The notes: a model not told the origin generated them from the sequence alone. Shown: positions 1 through 7,511, counted from the stretch's first letter. The stretch: DNA of 64,000 nt from Neisseria musculi (GCF_014297595.2 NZ_CP060414.2:2790001-2854000); one strand, 5' to 3'. Made by a program: numbers and translations.

Positions 1-50
1 CCCGCCGCAGCACATCATCCCATGTGCTGCGGCGGGGCTTTTTCGTTTTT
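1..50. terminator. Rho-independent-type hairpin
   Basis: Arms CCCGCCGCAGCACAT and ATGTGCTGCGGCGGG (about 1-36) form a near-perfect GC-rich stem, followed on the plus strand by CTTTTTCGTTTTT. It lies just beyond the stop of the minus-strand immunity-like gene ending at 71, so it may serve either strand. A sister hairpin is at 723-757. Confidence 0.7.
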
Positions 51-70
51 GGTGGTGGCTTCAAATAATA

Positions 71-292
71 TCAGTCACCAAAGCCTTCCAGCCACTCCTG
101 TTTGTTGATCTCATACTCAACGGCAGAAAAACCGTCGGGATAATCCTTAAACCCTTTCTGTTTTAATGCGTATTCTTTAGCCTTTTCTACCTCTTCCAGA
201 CTTGAAAACACACCCAAGCACTTATCATTTTCATGACCTAGAGCGTCTATTCGCGTATGGTAGAGAACATAAACTGTATCCAATGTAAACAT
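71..292 (-). CDS. Small immunity-like protein (DUF7336-type)
   Basis: A 73-residue acidic protein with no signal peptide or membrane segment. It begins with a hydrophobic strand (VYVLYHTR) and has the block GFKDYPDGFSAVEYEIN followed by a Trp-rich end (EWLEGFGD). The same architecture recurs in the protein at 3778-4032, so the two are paralogues. The start has a reasonable ribosome binding site (GAAAGGTAT). It sits 17 nt downstream of a decayed secreted toxin cassette on the same strand, the usual place of an immunity gene. Assignment to DUF7336 is from memory of the family; immunity function is inferred from position. Confidence 0.6.
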   Translation of the reverse strand: MFTLDTVYVLYHTRIDALGHENDKCLGVFSSLEEVEKAKEYALKQKGFKDYPDGFSAVEYEINKQEWLEGFGD

Positions 293-309
293 TTTTCTAT
301 ACCTTTCAA

Positions 310-609
310 TTAGTTAAATGACATGCCACCGTATTTTTTAATTTGATTATGCTCTGTCGCCGGGCCGGTTTTCCACTTCCCTGCACCGTATTTGGCATCC
401 AAAACACGTTTTGCAAACTGGGTACCGCTTTCATTGGGGTTTTTGCACGGCTTTAATCCTGCCTCACCCAACCGGGAGCATCTTTTGCCGCTTCTTTCCC
501 GCTCAGATGGCTGGCAAATGTTTTATTTCAAACAATTGAAAGCATGGCTCGGTGCGGACAAGCTAACCAAACCAAAAGACACAAATGCCGATAAAATCAG
601 TTTTTTCAT
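310..609 (-). pseudogene. Remnant of small secreted polymorphic-toxin cassette
   Basis: The frame from 609 gives a clear signal peptide (MKKLILSAFVSFGLVSLSA, cleavage near SHA) but stops at 523-525. A second frame then carries FASHLSGKEAAKDAPGWVRQ. The first frame resumes with GLKPCKNPNESGTQFAKRV, then DAKYGAGKWKTGP and HNQIKKYG, to a stop at 310-312. These blocks are typical of the C-terminal toxin module of Neisseria/CDI-type polymorphic toxins. Two compensating frameshifts would restore a protein of about 100 residues. The signal peptide joined directly to the toxin module, with no long delivery region, is unusual. It is followed by an immunity-like gene at 71-292. Confidence 0.6.
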
Positions 610-715
610 GACAGTATGACCAATTTACACGATGTTTTTTATATTATCGGCCCAATCCGTAAAATTCTATCTTTACTGTCAAAAAATAGAACGGGCAACA
701 GTGGTGGCAGACACA

Positions 716-757
716 AAAAAGTCCCGCCGCAGCACAAATTCATGTGCTGCAGCGGGG
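716..757 (-). terminator. Terminator of the methyltransferase remnant
   Basis: Arms CCCGCCGCAGCACA and TGTGCTGCAGCGGG (723-757). Read on the minus strand the stem is followed by a run of six T (plus-strand A-run at 714-720). It lies just past the stop of the minus-strand gene at 778-1380. Confidence 0.75.
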
Positions 758-777
758 CGGTTTTCTGCAACGGACGG

Positions 778-1380
778 TCAGGCTGCCTGTTGTCCGGCAA
801 ATACTGCTTCGGGGCGGTAATTCTCGCGTATCAGCGCGGCCATCGGCGGCGGCGATACGGAGTTGCCGCACATCCGCACCTGGGCGGTTTTGGTCAGCGG
901 TTTGCCGGTATGGTCGCGGTCGAAGATGTAATCCTCGGGGAAGCCTTGGGCTTTGTACAACTCTTTGGGCAGCAGCATCCGCAGCGTGATGTCCACGATG
1001 TAGTACGGTTGCCGGTTGATATATACGGTAACCAAAGCCAAACGGTCTTTGGTGGTCAGCGTTTCCGGCGGCGCAGTCAGATCGCGGGCATCGCCGTTGC
1101 CGTAGTAGTTAATCAGGAATGCGGCCACTTTGAGGGCGCGGTTTACAGACGGCCGGCGGTGTTGACTGCCGTTTGCCGTCACCGTACCCATCAGTGCGGT
1201 AATGTCGCTGCCGGTGCCGGCCATTTTGGCCGGCTCGGTTCGCCAGTTGGCGCGTACCAGCACGGCCATAGGCTGAGGCGAGGTGATGCAGGTTTGCACC
1301 TGAATGCCTTGGGCCGCCAGCTCGGGCAGGATTTGGCGGCAGTCGCCGGTATGCAGAACGGATAGGTTATGCTGTTTCAT
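778..1380 (-). pseudogene. Chimeric phage DNA methyltransferase remnant
   Basis: A 200-residue open frame. Its N-terminus (VLHTGDCRQILPELAAQGI, then VQTCITSP) matches the start of SPPY-type N4/N6 DNA methyltransferases, but the frame leaves that family exactly at the SPPY motif. The C-terminus (about residues 125-195, with LLPKELYKAQGFPEDYIF and QVRMCGNSVSPPP) is the motif IX-X end of a C5-cytosine methyltransferase. The catalytic PC and SAM-binding motifs are both missing, so activity is not expected. It looks like an internal deletion fusing two methylases or two domains of one prophage enzyme. SD-like GAAGGAT precedes the ATG. A second copy of the N-terminal piece is at 3632-3728. Confidence 0.65.
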
Positions 1381-1404
1381 TTTTTATCCTTCGGATAGCC
1401 AATA

Positions 1405-1429
1405 AAAAACACCGCTTAGCGGTGTTTGC
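1405..1429. terminator. Small perfect hairpin
   Basis: AACACCGC TTA GCGGTGTT stem-loop immediately upstream of the methyltransferase remnant, with an A-run on its left, so it reads as a minus-strand terminator for whatever gene once lay at 1430-1490. Confidence 0.5.
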
Positions 1430-1492
1430 GGCGTGTTGCAGGTTAGGGGAACTGTCGGGCGGTATGTACGATATTCAACACATAAACGGTTT

Positions 1493-2205
1493 GGCTCTAG
1501 ACTGGCAGAATAGCTCTGTTAGCCTGGAAAAATGAAATATAACACCAAGTTAAGTGACCATCAGCTCAAAAAATTATCAAGCATTTTTGTGTCGGTATAG
1601 AAGCCTCAAAACCGCTTTGCCGGCAGGCTTCAACCGCAATACCATCAACCACCGGTATCGCATGTTCAGGCACGAAATATACCGCTGCCAAAGCGGGCAA
1701 AAAGACCTGTTATACGGCAGCATAGAGGTTGATGAAAGCTATTTGTAGCGCGGTTTCCATGGCAAGTCAAAGCGTGGCAGAGGAACGCTTAAACAACCCG
1801 TCTTTGGTATTTTCGAAAGAGACGGCAGGGTTTATACCGAAATCGTTTCTGATTGTAAAAAGCAAACACTTCAAACTGTTATATTGGGAAAGGTCTCTCT
1901 GGAGGGTGTTGTTTATTCTGATAGCCGGCGCGGTTACAGCGGCCTGGTTGGTGCGGGCTACTCTAAACATTTGCGCGTTAATCACGGACAAAATGAGTTT
2001 GCAGATGGTACCGGGCACATCAATGGTATTGAAAGCTTCTGGAGTTTTACCAAACGAAGGCTCGCCAAATTCAATGGCGTAACCAAAAACTTTGATTTGC
2101 ACCTGAGGGAATGCGAATGGCGATGGAACCGAAACTCTGATGAACTGAGTTACCAACTTTGGGGGCTTTTAAAGTAAATTTATATAAAGCTGCTAGTCTA
2201 GAGCC
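1493..2205 (+). mobile_element. Degenerate IS1595-family element
   Basis: Bounded by 16-bp terminal inverted repeats, GGCTCTAGACTGGCAG (1493-1508) and its complement with one mismatch (2190-2205). The transposase begins at 1532 (MKYNTKLSDHQLKK) but breaks after about 18 codons. Its parts lie in different frames: 1554-1748 with SIEVDESYL (catalytic DES motif) and 1884-2177 with HINGIESFW and LRECEWRWN. No 8-bp target duplication is visible (AACGGTTT versus ATTATAAA). The right end abuts IS481 sequence at 2206 that corresponds to the middle of the intact-length copy at 37323, so this element truncates that IS481. Confidence 0.8.
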
Positions 2206-2979
2206 ATTATAAAAGTTAACAAAACGACATAACTCTTTTTGCCGGTGCGCCGAATCCTTAAACGGATGCTTGTCATGCCACATTTCCATTAAGGTACGGA
2301 CAACCCGCCCGGCTTTACCATTGGTTTGCGGCCGGGCAACACGGGTGAATTTTTGGCTTATGTTGTTTGGCACACAGGCAATGCCAAACGGGTGCCCCGC
2401 ATTGTCACGATATTCCGCACCGTTGTCGCAATAGGCGCATTCGATGGTATAGGGACAACAATCTATCACATCGCGCAAAAGAAATTTGGCTGCGCCGGCT
2501 GCTGTACGGTCCGGCAATATCGCAGCATACCGCTCGCGGGAAAAATCATCAATGGCAACAAACAGATAATCCAGATGGTCGGTTGCTTTTTGGTTTTGTA
2601 GCAAAGGCAGCCGTTTGGTATCGAAACGAACCGTTTCGCTGGGATAGGATTTGTTATAACGCTTTGCCTGTTTTTTGAGTTTCTCTTCGATTTCCCGCTC
2701 GACTTTGACCAGGCGTTTCATGCCGTATTTGGTTTATTTAAAGCGGTTGTTGGTGCTTTTTTGCGGGGTGGGCAGCCGCAACCGGGCTGCTTTGAGTATA
2801 CGGTAAATCGTTACTCTGCTGACACGGTAGTGTTGTGCCAACGAAGTTACACTGAATTTTGTCTTGTGTATAAGCGCGTCAAATGGCCTGGCGGTTATGC
2901 GGGGTTAGCCGGGTATTTTTATGGATATTCATGCAGTATTGTCTTTCAAATACTGTAAACAACGCTAGCTTTTACTACA
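2206..2979 (-). mobile_element. IS481-family element, copy 1 (truncated, dead)
   Basis: Nearly identical to 37323-38095. The main frame encodes an rve-type integrase core (AIDDFSRERYAAILPD, then CDNGAEYRD, ending in the Glu region NGKAGRVVRTLMEMW). Upstream, the helix-turn-helix part is separated by an in-frame TAA just before MKRLVKVERE and by a one-base frameshift after HNRQAI. The right end (2955-2979) carries the TGTAG...TTGTTTAC terminal repeat. The left end was lost where the IS1595-family element joins at 2205. The right end is inserted into the ParE-type toxin gene, whose frame reads into the IS at 2979. Confidence 0.8.
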
Positions 2980-3171
2980 GGTAAATTCCCTTGTTCCGTG
3001 AACCAAACTGCTTTCAATGCTGCGGTAAGACAGATAAGCCAATCCGGCCAATGCCGTTTCTATGCGGCTGCCGATATTTTCCGCCAATGCCATACCGCCT
3101 TCATCGGCATAGTAGGAAAGAATGGCGAGCAAATCCGCTTGTGCTTCAGCTTCATAAACAATTGCATACAT
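2980..3171 (-). pseudogene. ParE/RelE-type toxin, truncated by IS481
   Basis: The frame reads MYAIVYEAEAQADLLAILSY, continuing to ESSLVHGTREFT, the N-terminal two thirds of a ParE/RelE-fold toxin. The last residues (CSKS) come from the IS481 end. The C-terminal strand that carries active residues in this family is missing, so toxicity is unlikely. ATG at 3171 is preferred; an upstream TTG at 3183 overlaps the antitoxin stop. Translationally coupled to the antitoxin gene. Confidence 0.75.
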
Positions 3172-3179
3172 CGGACGGC

Positions 3180-3488
3180 TCAACGGTTTTGCAGTTTATT
3201 GCGGATATTGTCCAAGGCATCGGTATGGGCATCGGCAGCGGCTTTTCCCCGGGTGCCGTCCTTTTGAAAACGCGCCAAAGATTTCCCGACCTTGGCCTGC
3301 ACCCATTCATCGTATCCTCCTTCTTTCTCTATCAGCATCTCGGCCAAATAAGTCCCCTGCAAGTCTTCTAAAGAAACAAACACGCCTACAGGCCGTTTGT
3401 TTTTAGTCAGCAGCACCGGCTCGCGGCGGACGGTATCCAGCAGATCTCCGAAGTTGTTTTGGGTATTACTGGCTGTCATGGTACGCAT
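3180..3488 (-). CDS. Phd/YefM-family antitoxin
   Basis: A 102-residue protein whose N-terminus (TASNTQNNFGDLLDTVRREP, then VLLTKNKRPVGVFVSLED) is the Phd/YefM DNA-binding fold. The C-terminal half is charged, as expected of an intrinsically disordered toxin-binding tail. Longer than most YefM (about 83-90 residues). It is first in a two-gene cassette with the truncated ParE-type toxin. Tandem TTTAGCTATTT motifs just upstream are a plausible autoregulatory operator. With the toxin disrupted, this is an orphan antitoxin. Confidence 0.8.
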   Translation of the reverse strand: MRTMTASNTQNNFGDLLDTVRREPVLLTKNKRPVGVFVSLEDLQGTYLAEMLIEKEGGYDEWVQAKVGKSLARFQKDGTRGKAAADAHTDALDNIRNKLQNR

Positions 3489-3504
3489 TACGCTTTCCTT
3501 TATC

Positions 3505-3556
3505 GGTACGGTATTTAGCTATTTTAGCTATTTTATCCAACCTGGACAAATAGCTC
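3505..3556 (-). promoter_or_regulatory. Candidate operator of the antitoxin gene
   Basis: Two direct copies of TTTAGCTATTT (about 3514-3534) and one inverted copy AAATAGCT (3547-3555) lie 25-65 bp upstream of the antitoxin start, the position of conditional-cooperativity operators in toxin-antitoxin cassettes. Function is inferred from position and symmetry only. Confidence 0.4.
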
Positions 3557-3631
3557 AACGCTGAATATCCTTATCCTGCTTGCCTTTCTCCGCTGCCGGC
3601 TGCTGTTGCAGTTGCTCGATAGTGGAGCGGC

Positions 3632-3728
3632 AGCGAGGTGATGCAGGTTGCACCTTTATGCCTTGGCCAGAGCATTCGGGCAGGATTTGGCAGTAGTCGC
3701 CGGCGTACAGAGAATTACCCGATTTCAT
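3632..3728 (-). pseudogene. Second methyltransferase N-terminal remnant
   Basis: On the minus strand ATG at about 3728 gives MKSGNSLYAGDYCQILPE and GQGIKVQPASP, aligning over about 100 bp with the N-terminus of the methyltransferase remnant at 778-1380 (conserved GD-CQILPE and QGI-VQ). It stops matching at the same SPPY position, so both pieces derive from a common truncated ancestor. Confidence 0.6.
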
Positions 3729-3769
3729 TTCAAGGAGTACATACAGGAATTGCTCTTAAAAAAGAAAGT

Positions 3770-3791
3770 CCGCCCACTTAAATGCGGGCGG
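3770..3791 (-). terminator. Terminator of the immunity-like gene
   Basis: Stem CCGCCC/GGGCGG around ACTTAAATGC. Read on the minus strand it is followed by ACTTTCTTTTTT. The same loop-containing hairpin recurs at 6061-6083 downstream of another immunity-like gene, suggesting modular cassettes that carry their own terminator. Confidence 0.7.
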
Positions 3792-3806
3792 GTAACTGAA
3801 AAATTC

Positions 3807-4032
3807 TTAACCTTCGCCGAATCCTGATGTCCAAATTAAGAGTATCCAATTCGTGTTCATTAATGCCGAAGCCGTCAGGATGGTCTCTAAATCCGGGCTT
3901 GTCCGATAGTGCCGATATGGCATTTTGGGCTGCCTCTTCAGAGGAAAATATATCTAACAACTTGACATCGACATTATCATTTTCATGTAGCGGCGGTCTG
4001 GCGTGTTCTAAAAGAAATACTGATTTGTTCAT
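3807..4032 (-). pseudogene. Second DUF7336-type immunity-like protein, C-terminal frameshift
   Basis: The frame (MNKSVFLLEHARPPLHEND, then GFRDHPDGFGINEHELD) is a paralogue of 71-292. The open frame runs to 3778 with an Arg-rich tail, but removing one base from the AAA at 3833-3835 restores WTSGFGEG and a stop at 3807, matching the EWLEGFGD end of the paralogue. Probably a recent single-base insertion. Spacer 4033-4116 upstream holds no other gene. Confidence 0.65.
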
Positions 4033-4116
4033 GAAAAGTCCTTTCAGGTCATTAAAATTTTATGCTTATCTAACAAAGTCCCTGTCGTCGATTTTTTTGA
4101 TTTTAATAAATTTATT

Positions 4117-4836
4117 GGGGCTGTACTAGATAACTAGGGAAATTTAACTTCAGGTTAGAATAATCCCTATGAGAAAAAGTCGTTTAAGTCAGTACAAGCA
4201 AAACAAACTGATTGAACTATTTGTTGCAGGTGTTACCGCTCGCACAGCGGCGCAATTAGTTAGCGTCAATAAAAATACCGCTGCCTATTACTTCCACCGT
4301 TTGCGCTTACTTATCTATCACAACAGCCCGCATCTGGAAATGCTTGATGGTGAAGTAGAAGTTGATGAAAGCTATTTTGGCGGACAACGCAAAGGCAAAC
4401 GTGGTCGCGGTGCGGCTGGCAAAGTGGCTGTATTCGGGCTTTTGAAGCGTAATGGTAAGGTTTACACCGTTGCCGTACCCAATACACAAACTGCGACTTT
4501 ATTGCCAATTATCCGCGAGCAAGTGAAGCCTGACAGCATTGTTTATACCGATTGTTACAAAAGTTATGACGTTCTTGATGTGAGCGAATTTTCACATTTT
4601 CGGATCAATCACAGCACACATTTTGCTGAGCGACAAAATCACATTAACGGAATTGAGAACTTTTGGAACCAAGCAAAACGCCATTTACGCAAGTTTAACG
4701 GCATTCCCAAAGAGCATTTTGAACTGTATTTGAAAGAGTGTGAATGGCGTTTTAACAACAGTGAGATAAAATTTCAAATTTCTATTTTAAAACAATTAGT
4801 AAAGCAGGATTTGTTCTAGTTATCTAGGACAGCCCC
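4117..4836 (+). mobile_element. IS1016 (IS1595 family), copy 1
   Basis: A 720-bp element bounded by inverted repeats beginning GGGGCTGT and continuing with CTAGATAACTAG (left GGGGCTGTA, right GGGGCTGTC on the complement). Flanks AATTTATT and AAATATTC do not form a target duplication. It is inverted relative to copy 2 at 5330-6049, 493 bp away. Confidence 0.95.
4169..4819 (+). CDS. IS1016 transposase
   Basis: 216 residues, intact. An N-terminal helix-turn-helix region (ELFVAGVTARTAAQLVSVNK) is followed by the ISXO2-type DDE domain: VEVDESYFGG (first Asp/Glu), IVYTDCYKSY (second Asp), NHINGIENFWNQAKRHL (third catalytic region) and LKECEWRFN. The predicted protein is identical to the copies at 5347-5997 and 47025-47675, so the element has probably moved recently. 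Confidence 0.95.
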   Translation: MRKSRLSQYKQNKLIELFVAGVTARTAAQLVSVNKNTAAYYFHRLRLLIYHNSPHLEMLDGEVEVDESYFGGQRKGKRGRGAAGKVAVFGLLKRNGKVYTVAVPNTQTATLLPIIREQVKPDSIVYTDCYKSYDVLDVSEFSHFRINHSTHFAERQNHINGIENFWNQAKRHLRKFNGIPKEHFELYLKECEWRFNNSEIKFQISILKQLVKQDLF

Positions 4837-4954
4837 AAATATTCAAGCAGTTTTCTTGGGAAACTCTTATTTAGCTTACAGTGGGTTATCTTCATTTTGG
4901 CAGCTTGTCATAACTGCTAATCTACGGTAGCCTCAATATTTATTTAGAAATAAT

Positions 4955-4980
4955 GTATCTGTTTTCTCGAAAACAGATAC
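4955..4980. repeat. Perfect 12-bp dyad
   Basis: GTATCTGTTTTC, TC, GAAAACAGATAC: 12-nt arms with a 2-nt loop. There is no T-run, so it is not an obvious terminator. It could be a protein-binding site or the cruciform end of a lost element. Confidence 0.5.
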
Positions 4981-5251
4981 CATGATCCCGCTGAAAATTG
5001 GCCGAAAAGAGCAGCTGTTTTTTGTTATTATCCATACCGTACCCGCTATTGGGTAGACAGCCATTGCAGGGATTACAAATACTGAAGGCGGCAATTAATC
5101 CAAAACCCTGTTATCTACTCGACTTTGGCATTGTTTTGTTGATGCTTAATCCATTATCAAACCATACCCGACCCAAACCAGGCTATGCAGGCACTTTAAA
5201 ATCAGCCGCTAGAATAATCTGAAAAGGCTTTAAACAGGCTTTGGTATCAGA

Positions 5252-5282
5252 AAGGCCGTCTGAAAACATTTTCAGACGGCCT
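5252..5282. terminator. Inverted DUS pair hairpin
   Basis: AGGCCGTCTGAAAA and TTTTCAGACGGCCT around a short loop, the usual Neisseria uptake-sequence hairpin that can act as a terminator. Confidence 0.65.
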
Positions 5283-5329
5283 GTTAACGCAATAAAGGTA
5301 AACCGGATTGTTTACTACGCTTTTTATTT

Positions 5330-6049
5330 GGGGCTGTCCTAGATAACTAGAACAAATCCTGCTTTACTAATTGTTTTAAAATAGAAATTTGAAATTTTAT
5401 CTCACTGTTGTTAAAACGCCATTCACACTCTTTCAAATACAGTTCAAAATGCTCTTTGGGAATGCCATTAAACTTGCGTAAATGGCGTTTTGCTTGGTTC
5501 CAAAAGTTCTCAATTCCGTTAATGTGATTTTGTCGCTCAGCAAAATGTGTGCTGTGATTGATCCGAAAATGTGAAAATTCGCTCACATCAAGAACGTCAT
5601 AACTTTTGTAACAATCGGTATAAACAATGCTATCAGGCTTCACTTGCTCGCGGATAATTGGCAATAAAGTCGCAGTTTGTGTATTGGGTACGGCAACGGT
5701 GTAAACCTTACCATTACGCTTCAAAAGCCCGAATACAGCCACTTTGCCAGCCGCACCGCGACCACGTTTGCCTTTGCGTTGTCCGCCAAAATAGCTTTCA
5801 TCAACTTCTACTTCACCATCAAGCATTTCCAGATGCGGGCTGTTGTGATAGATAAGTAAGCGCAAACGGTGGAAGTAATAGGCAGCGGTATTTTTATTGA
5901 CGCTAACTAATTGCGCCGCTGTGCGAGCGGTAACACCTGCAACAAATAGTTCAATCAGTTTGTTTTGCTTGTACTGACTTAAACGACTTTTTCTCATAGG
6001 GATTATTCTAACCTGAAGTTAAATTTCCCTAGTTATCTAGTACAGCCCC
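5330..6049 (-). mobile_element. IS1016 (IS1595 family), copy 2
   Basis: Same 720-bp length and inverted repeats as copy 1, opposite orientation. Flanks TTTTATTT and AAAAATAA are not a target duplication, nor do the outer flanks of the copy 1/copy 2 pair match, so neither independent nor composite transposition is directly supported. Later rearrangement is likely. Confidence 0.95.
5347..5997 (-). CDS. IS1016 transposase
   Basis: 216 residues, identical in sequence to the transposases at 4169-4819 and 47025-47675, with the VEVDESYFGG, YTDCYKSY and NHINGIENFW blocks of the ISXO2/DDE fold. Intact. Confidence 0.95.
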   Translation of the reverse strand: MRKSRLSQYKQNKLIELFVAGVTARTAAQLVSVNKNTAAYYFHRLRLLIYHNSPHLEMLDGEVEVDESYFGGQRKGKRGRGAAGKVAVFGLLKRNGKVYTVAVPNTQTATLLPIIREQVKPDSIVYTDCYKSYDVLDVSEFSHFRINHSTHFAERQNHINGIENFWNQAKRHLRKFNGIPKEHFELYLKECEWRFNNSEIKFQISILKQLVKQDLF

Positions 6050-6060
6050 AAAAATAAAAT

Positions 6061-6083
6061 CCGCCCACTTAAAAATGCGGGCG
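6061..6083 (-). terminator. Terminator of the DUF6968-type gene
   Basis: CGCCC/GGGCG stem around ACTTAAAAATGC. On the minus strand it is followed by a T-rich stretch (plus-strand AAAAATAAAAT, which starts at the IS1016 edge). Almost the same hairpin as 3770-3791. Confidence 0.65.
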
Positions 6084-6109
6084 AGTATATACAATGATTA
6101 CTGATTAAG

Positions 6110-6407
6110 TTAGGCAGATAAAAACCCTAAATCTTTTTCACCAAGCCATGTCAGAGACAGACCCGTACTGACAATGAAAGCGTCTATCATTACAAAAACA
6201 TGTTTGAGAGCTTGAACGGCATCTATATCCATGCACTTGAAAATCCATGTCTTCTCCTGCCCCAACAATCCGATACCGGTAAATCCACTTTTCTTCATGC
6301 ACTTTCTCAGGCTGGGCAATAAATATATCTACCAATGTTTCGGGAGAACCAGCAAAAGCAAGTGTTCTGTGTGCAATGCAAGTATCTTTGGTTATTTTCT
6401 CACTCAT
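6110..6407 (-). pseudogene. DUF6968-type small protein, frameshifted
   Basis: The first frame (from 6407) gives IAHRTLAFAGSPETLVDIF, then WIYRYRIVGAGEDMDFQVHG. After a frameshift near 6228 the second frame gives IDAVQALKHVFVMIDAFI and LTWLGEKDLGFLSA. Joined, this is the full architecture of DUF6968 proteins (beta-rich half, then the D-VQAL helix and a WLG--DLGF end). Members are often found in toxin/immunity arrays; an immunity role here is inference. One base change would restore a protein of about 99 residues. Confidence 0.65.
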
Positions 6408-6695
6408 GATTTTACCTATTCATTACTTATTTAATAAAGCCGGAAAACCTATTTTTCCGTTATTTTTGGAGCAGTATACAAGGCGTTCGTTAGCAGATGA
6501 CCAACATACTGCTCTTTTCGAACTGTTTGTTACCTTGTTACACGCTGCTATATCGGCATTATGCTGGCGGTTGCATGGCTCATACTTCGATCATTGAGCA
6601 GATACAGATGTTGAATATCATGCTGCTAGCAAAACCTTAAAGTATATAAATTTAGCTTCATCATTTACTCCTTCGTATAACGTTCCTCAATGAAT
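6408..6695. other. AT-rich spacer with a decayed minus-strand gene start
   Basis: On the minus strand AAGGAGTAA precedes ATGATG near 6665, a strong start context, but the frame stops after about 12 codons and later frames are not recognisable. Probably another decayed small accessory gene. Confidence 0.35.
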
Positions 6696-7124
6696 TTAAC
6701 AATTCAAGACAATATAAACAAGAAAAGTTCTATTAAAAAATATGAAACGATAAGTCAACGAGAAATACCATCTTCTTGTCTTTTCTCCGTTACCGCCGGC
6801 AGATGCTCTAATTTTTCGAGCTCTACGATCTTTGTCGTGTATGCGGTCATAACGGCTTTGAGCCTTGGTGTCAAACGATTGCCCGGCCACTTCTTTTGCC
6901 AGTTTGCCGATGATGCGGGCTTTGGTTTTATGCCCCATCTTGTACAGTTCTTTGGCGATTTGCCCGTATTGCTCGAGCACGATGCCGCGTGTACGCAGAG
7001 TTTCCCTTAAAAACGGATGCTTGGGGTGGCCGCTGCCGAAATACAGGCCTCCGTCTGATTTGGCCTTCCCAGAGCGGGTTTTGTAGCCCAAAAACCAATC
7101 ATCGACATTGCGGTGGATACCCAT
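6696..7124 (-). CDS. Unrecognised protein, probable prophage origin
   Basis: 142 residues starting MGIHRNVDDWFLGYKTRSGK with a good ribosome binding site (AGAAAGGA, 5 nt before ATG). The first 115 residues are basic and helical (LEQYGQIAKELYKMGHKTKA). The last 25 or so (LTYRFIFFNRTFLVYIVLNC) are hydrophobic and AT-rich, as if the natural C-terminus was replaced by read-through into neighbouring DNA. No family is recognised. The surrounding scraps suggest a phage structural or accessory gene. No signal peptide. Confidence 0.4.
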   Translation of the reverse strand: MGIHRNVDDWFLGYKTRSGKAKSDGGLYFGSGHPKHPFLRETLRTRGIVLEQYGQIAKELYKMGHKTKARIIGKLAKEVAGQSFDTKAQSRYDRIHDKDRRARKIRASAGGNGEKTRRWYFSLTYRFIFFNRTFLVYIVLNC

Positions 7125-7264
7125 TTGTTTCCTTTCTGGTTATTCCCGCCTGCGGCGGTTGGTTTGCAGCACCGGTATGGGCATCTATAAACTCTTTCAG
7201 TTCGGCAATCTGCCGGCTGTTCAAAGATGCGTTTTCGCCCGCGTTCAGACGGCGGGCGATTTGG

Positions 7265-7507
7265 TTACTGCCGCTCCACAGAATCCCGCACCATCGACCA
7301 GTAAAAATGGGTGCGCGCCAGCGTCTGCATATCCGGCGGCAGGCCGGATATGGTTTTTTCCATCGCGTGTTCCAGCAAAGAGCAGCGCAGTTTTTCCGCC
7401 GTACCGGCGGCGGCCATGTGCATTTGGTAGTGATGCTTGGCCGTTTTCAGGCCGCCGTGCGGAATATCTGCTTCGCGTGCCGGTTCTTTTTCCATGGTGT
7501 TTTCCAA
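7265..7507 (-). CDS. Small helical protein, probable phage remnant
   Basis: 80 residues. The C-terminal half (LLEHAMEKTISGLPPDMQTL, then ARTHFYWSMVRD) is similar to the end of the frame at 7573-7950 (LLESQMETLIKGLPEQTKMQ, then ARINFYSSRVEE), so these are diverged tandem paralogues. No known domain recognised. Start codon MENTMEK is plausible. Confidence 0.4.
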   Translation of the reverse strand: MENTMEKEPAREADIPHGGLKTAKHHYQMHMAAAGTAEKLRCSLLEHAMEKTISGLPPDMQTLARTHFYWSMVRDSVERQ

Positions 7508-7511
7508 AACA

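Larger units (their letters stand above)
4837..5329. other. Non-coding segment between two inverted IS1016 copies
   Basis: No convincing gene. 4837-4920 is about 75% identical by eye to 39312-39405, with a conserved TTGGCAG...CTGC stem. 4955-4980 is a perfect 12-bp dyad, GTATCTGTTTTC with a 2-nt loop. 5252-5282 is an inverted DUS pair. Confidence 0.6.

Noticed and set aside
616..1365. 249-residue plus-strand frame opposite the methyltransferase remnant
   Set aside because: Reverse-frame shadow that crosses a terminator hairpin.
4117..6049. Composite transposon made of two IS1016 copies
   Set aside because: Outer flanks AATTTATT and AAAAATAA are not a target duplication, and the interior has no cargo gene.
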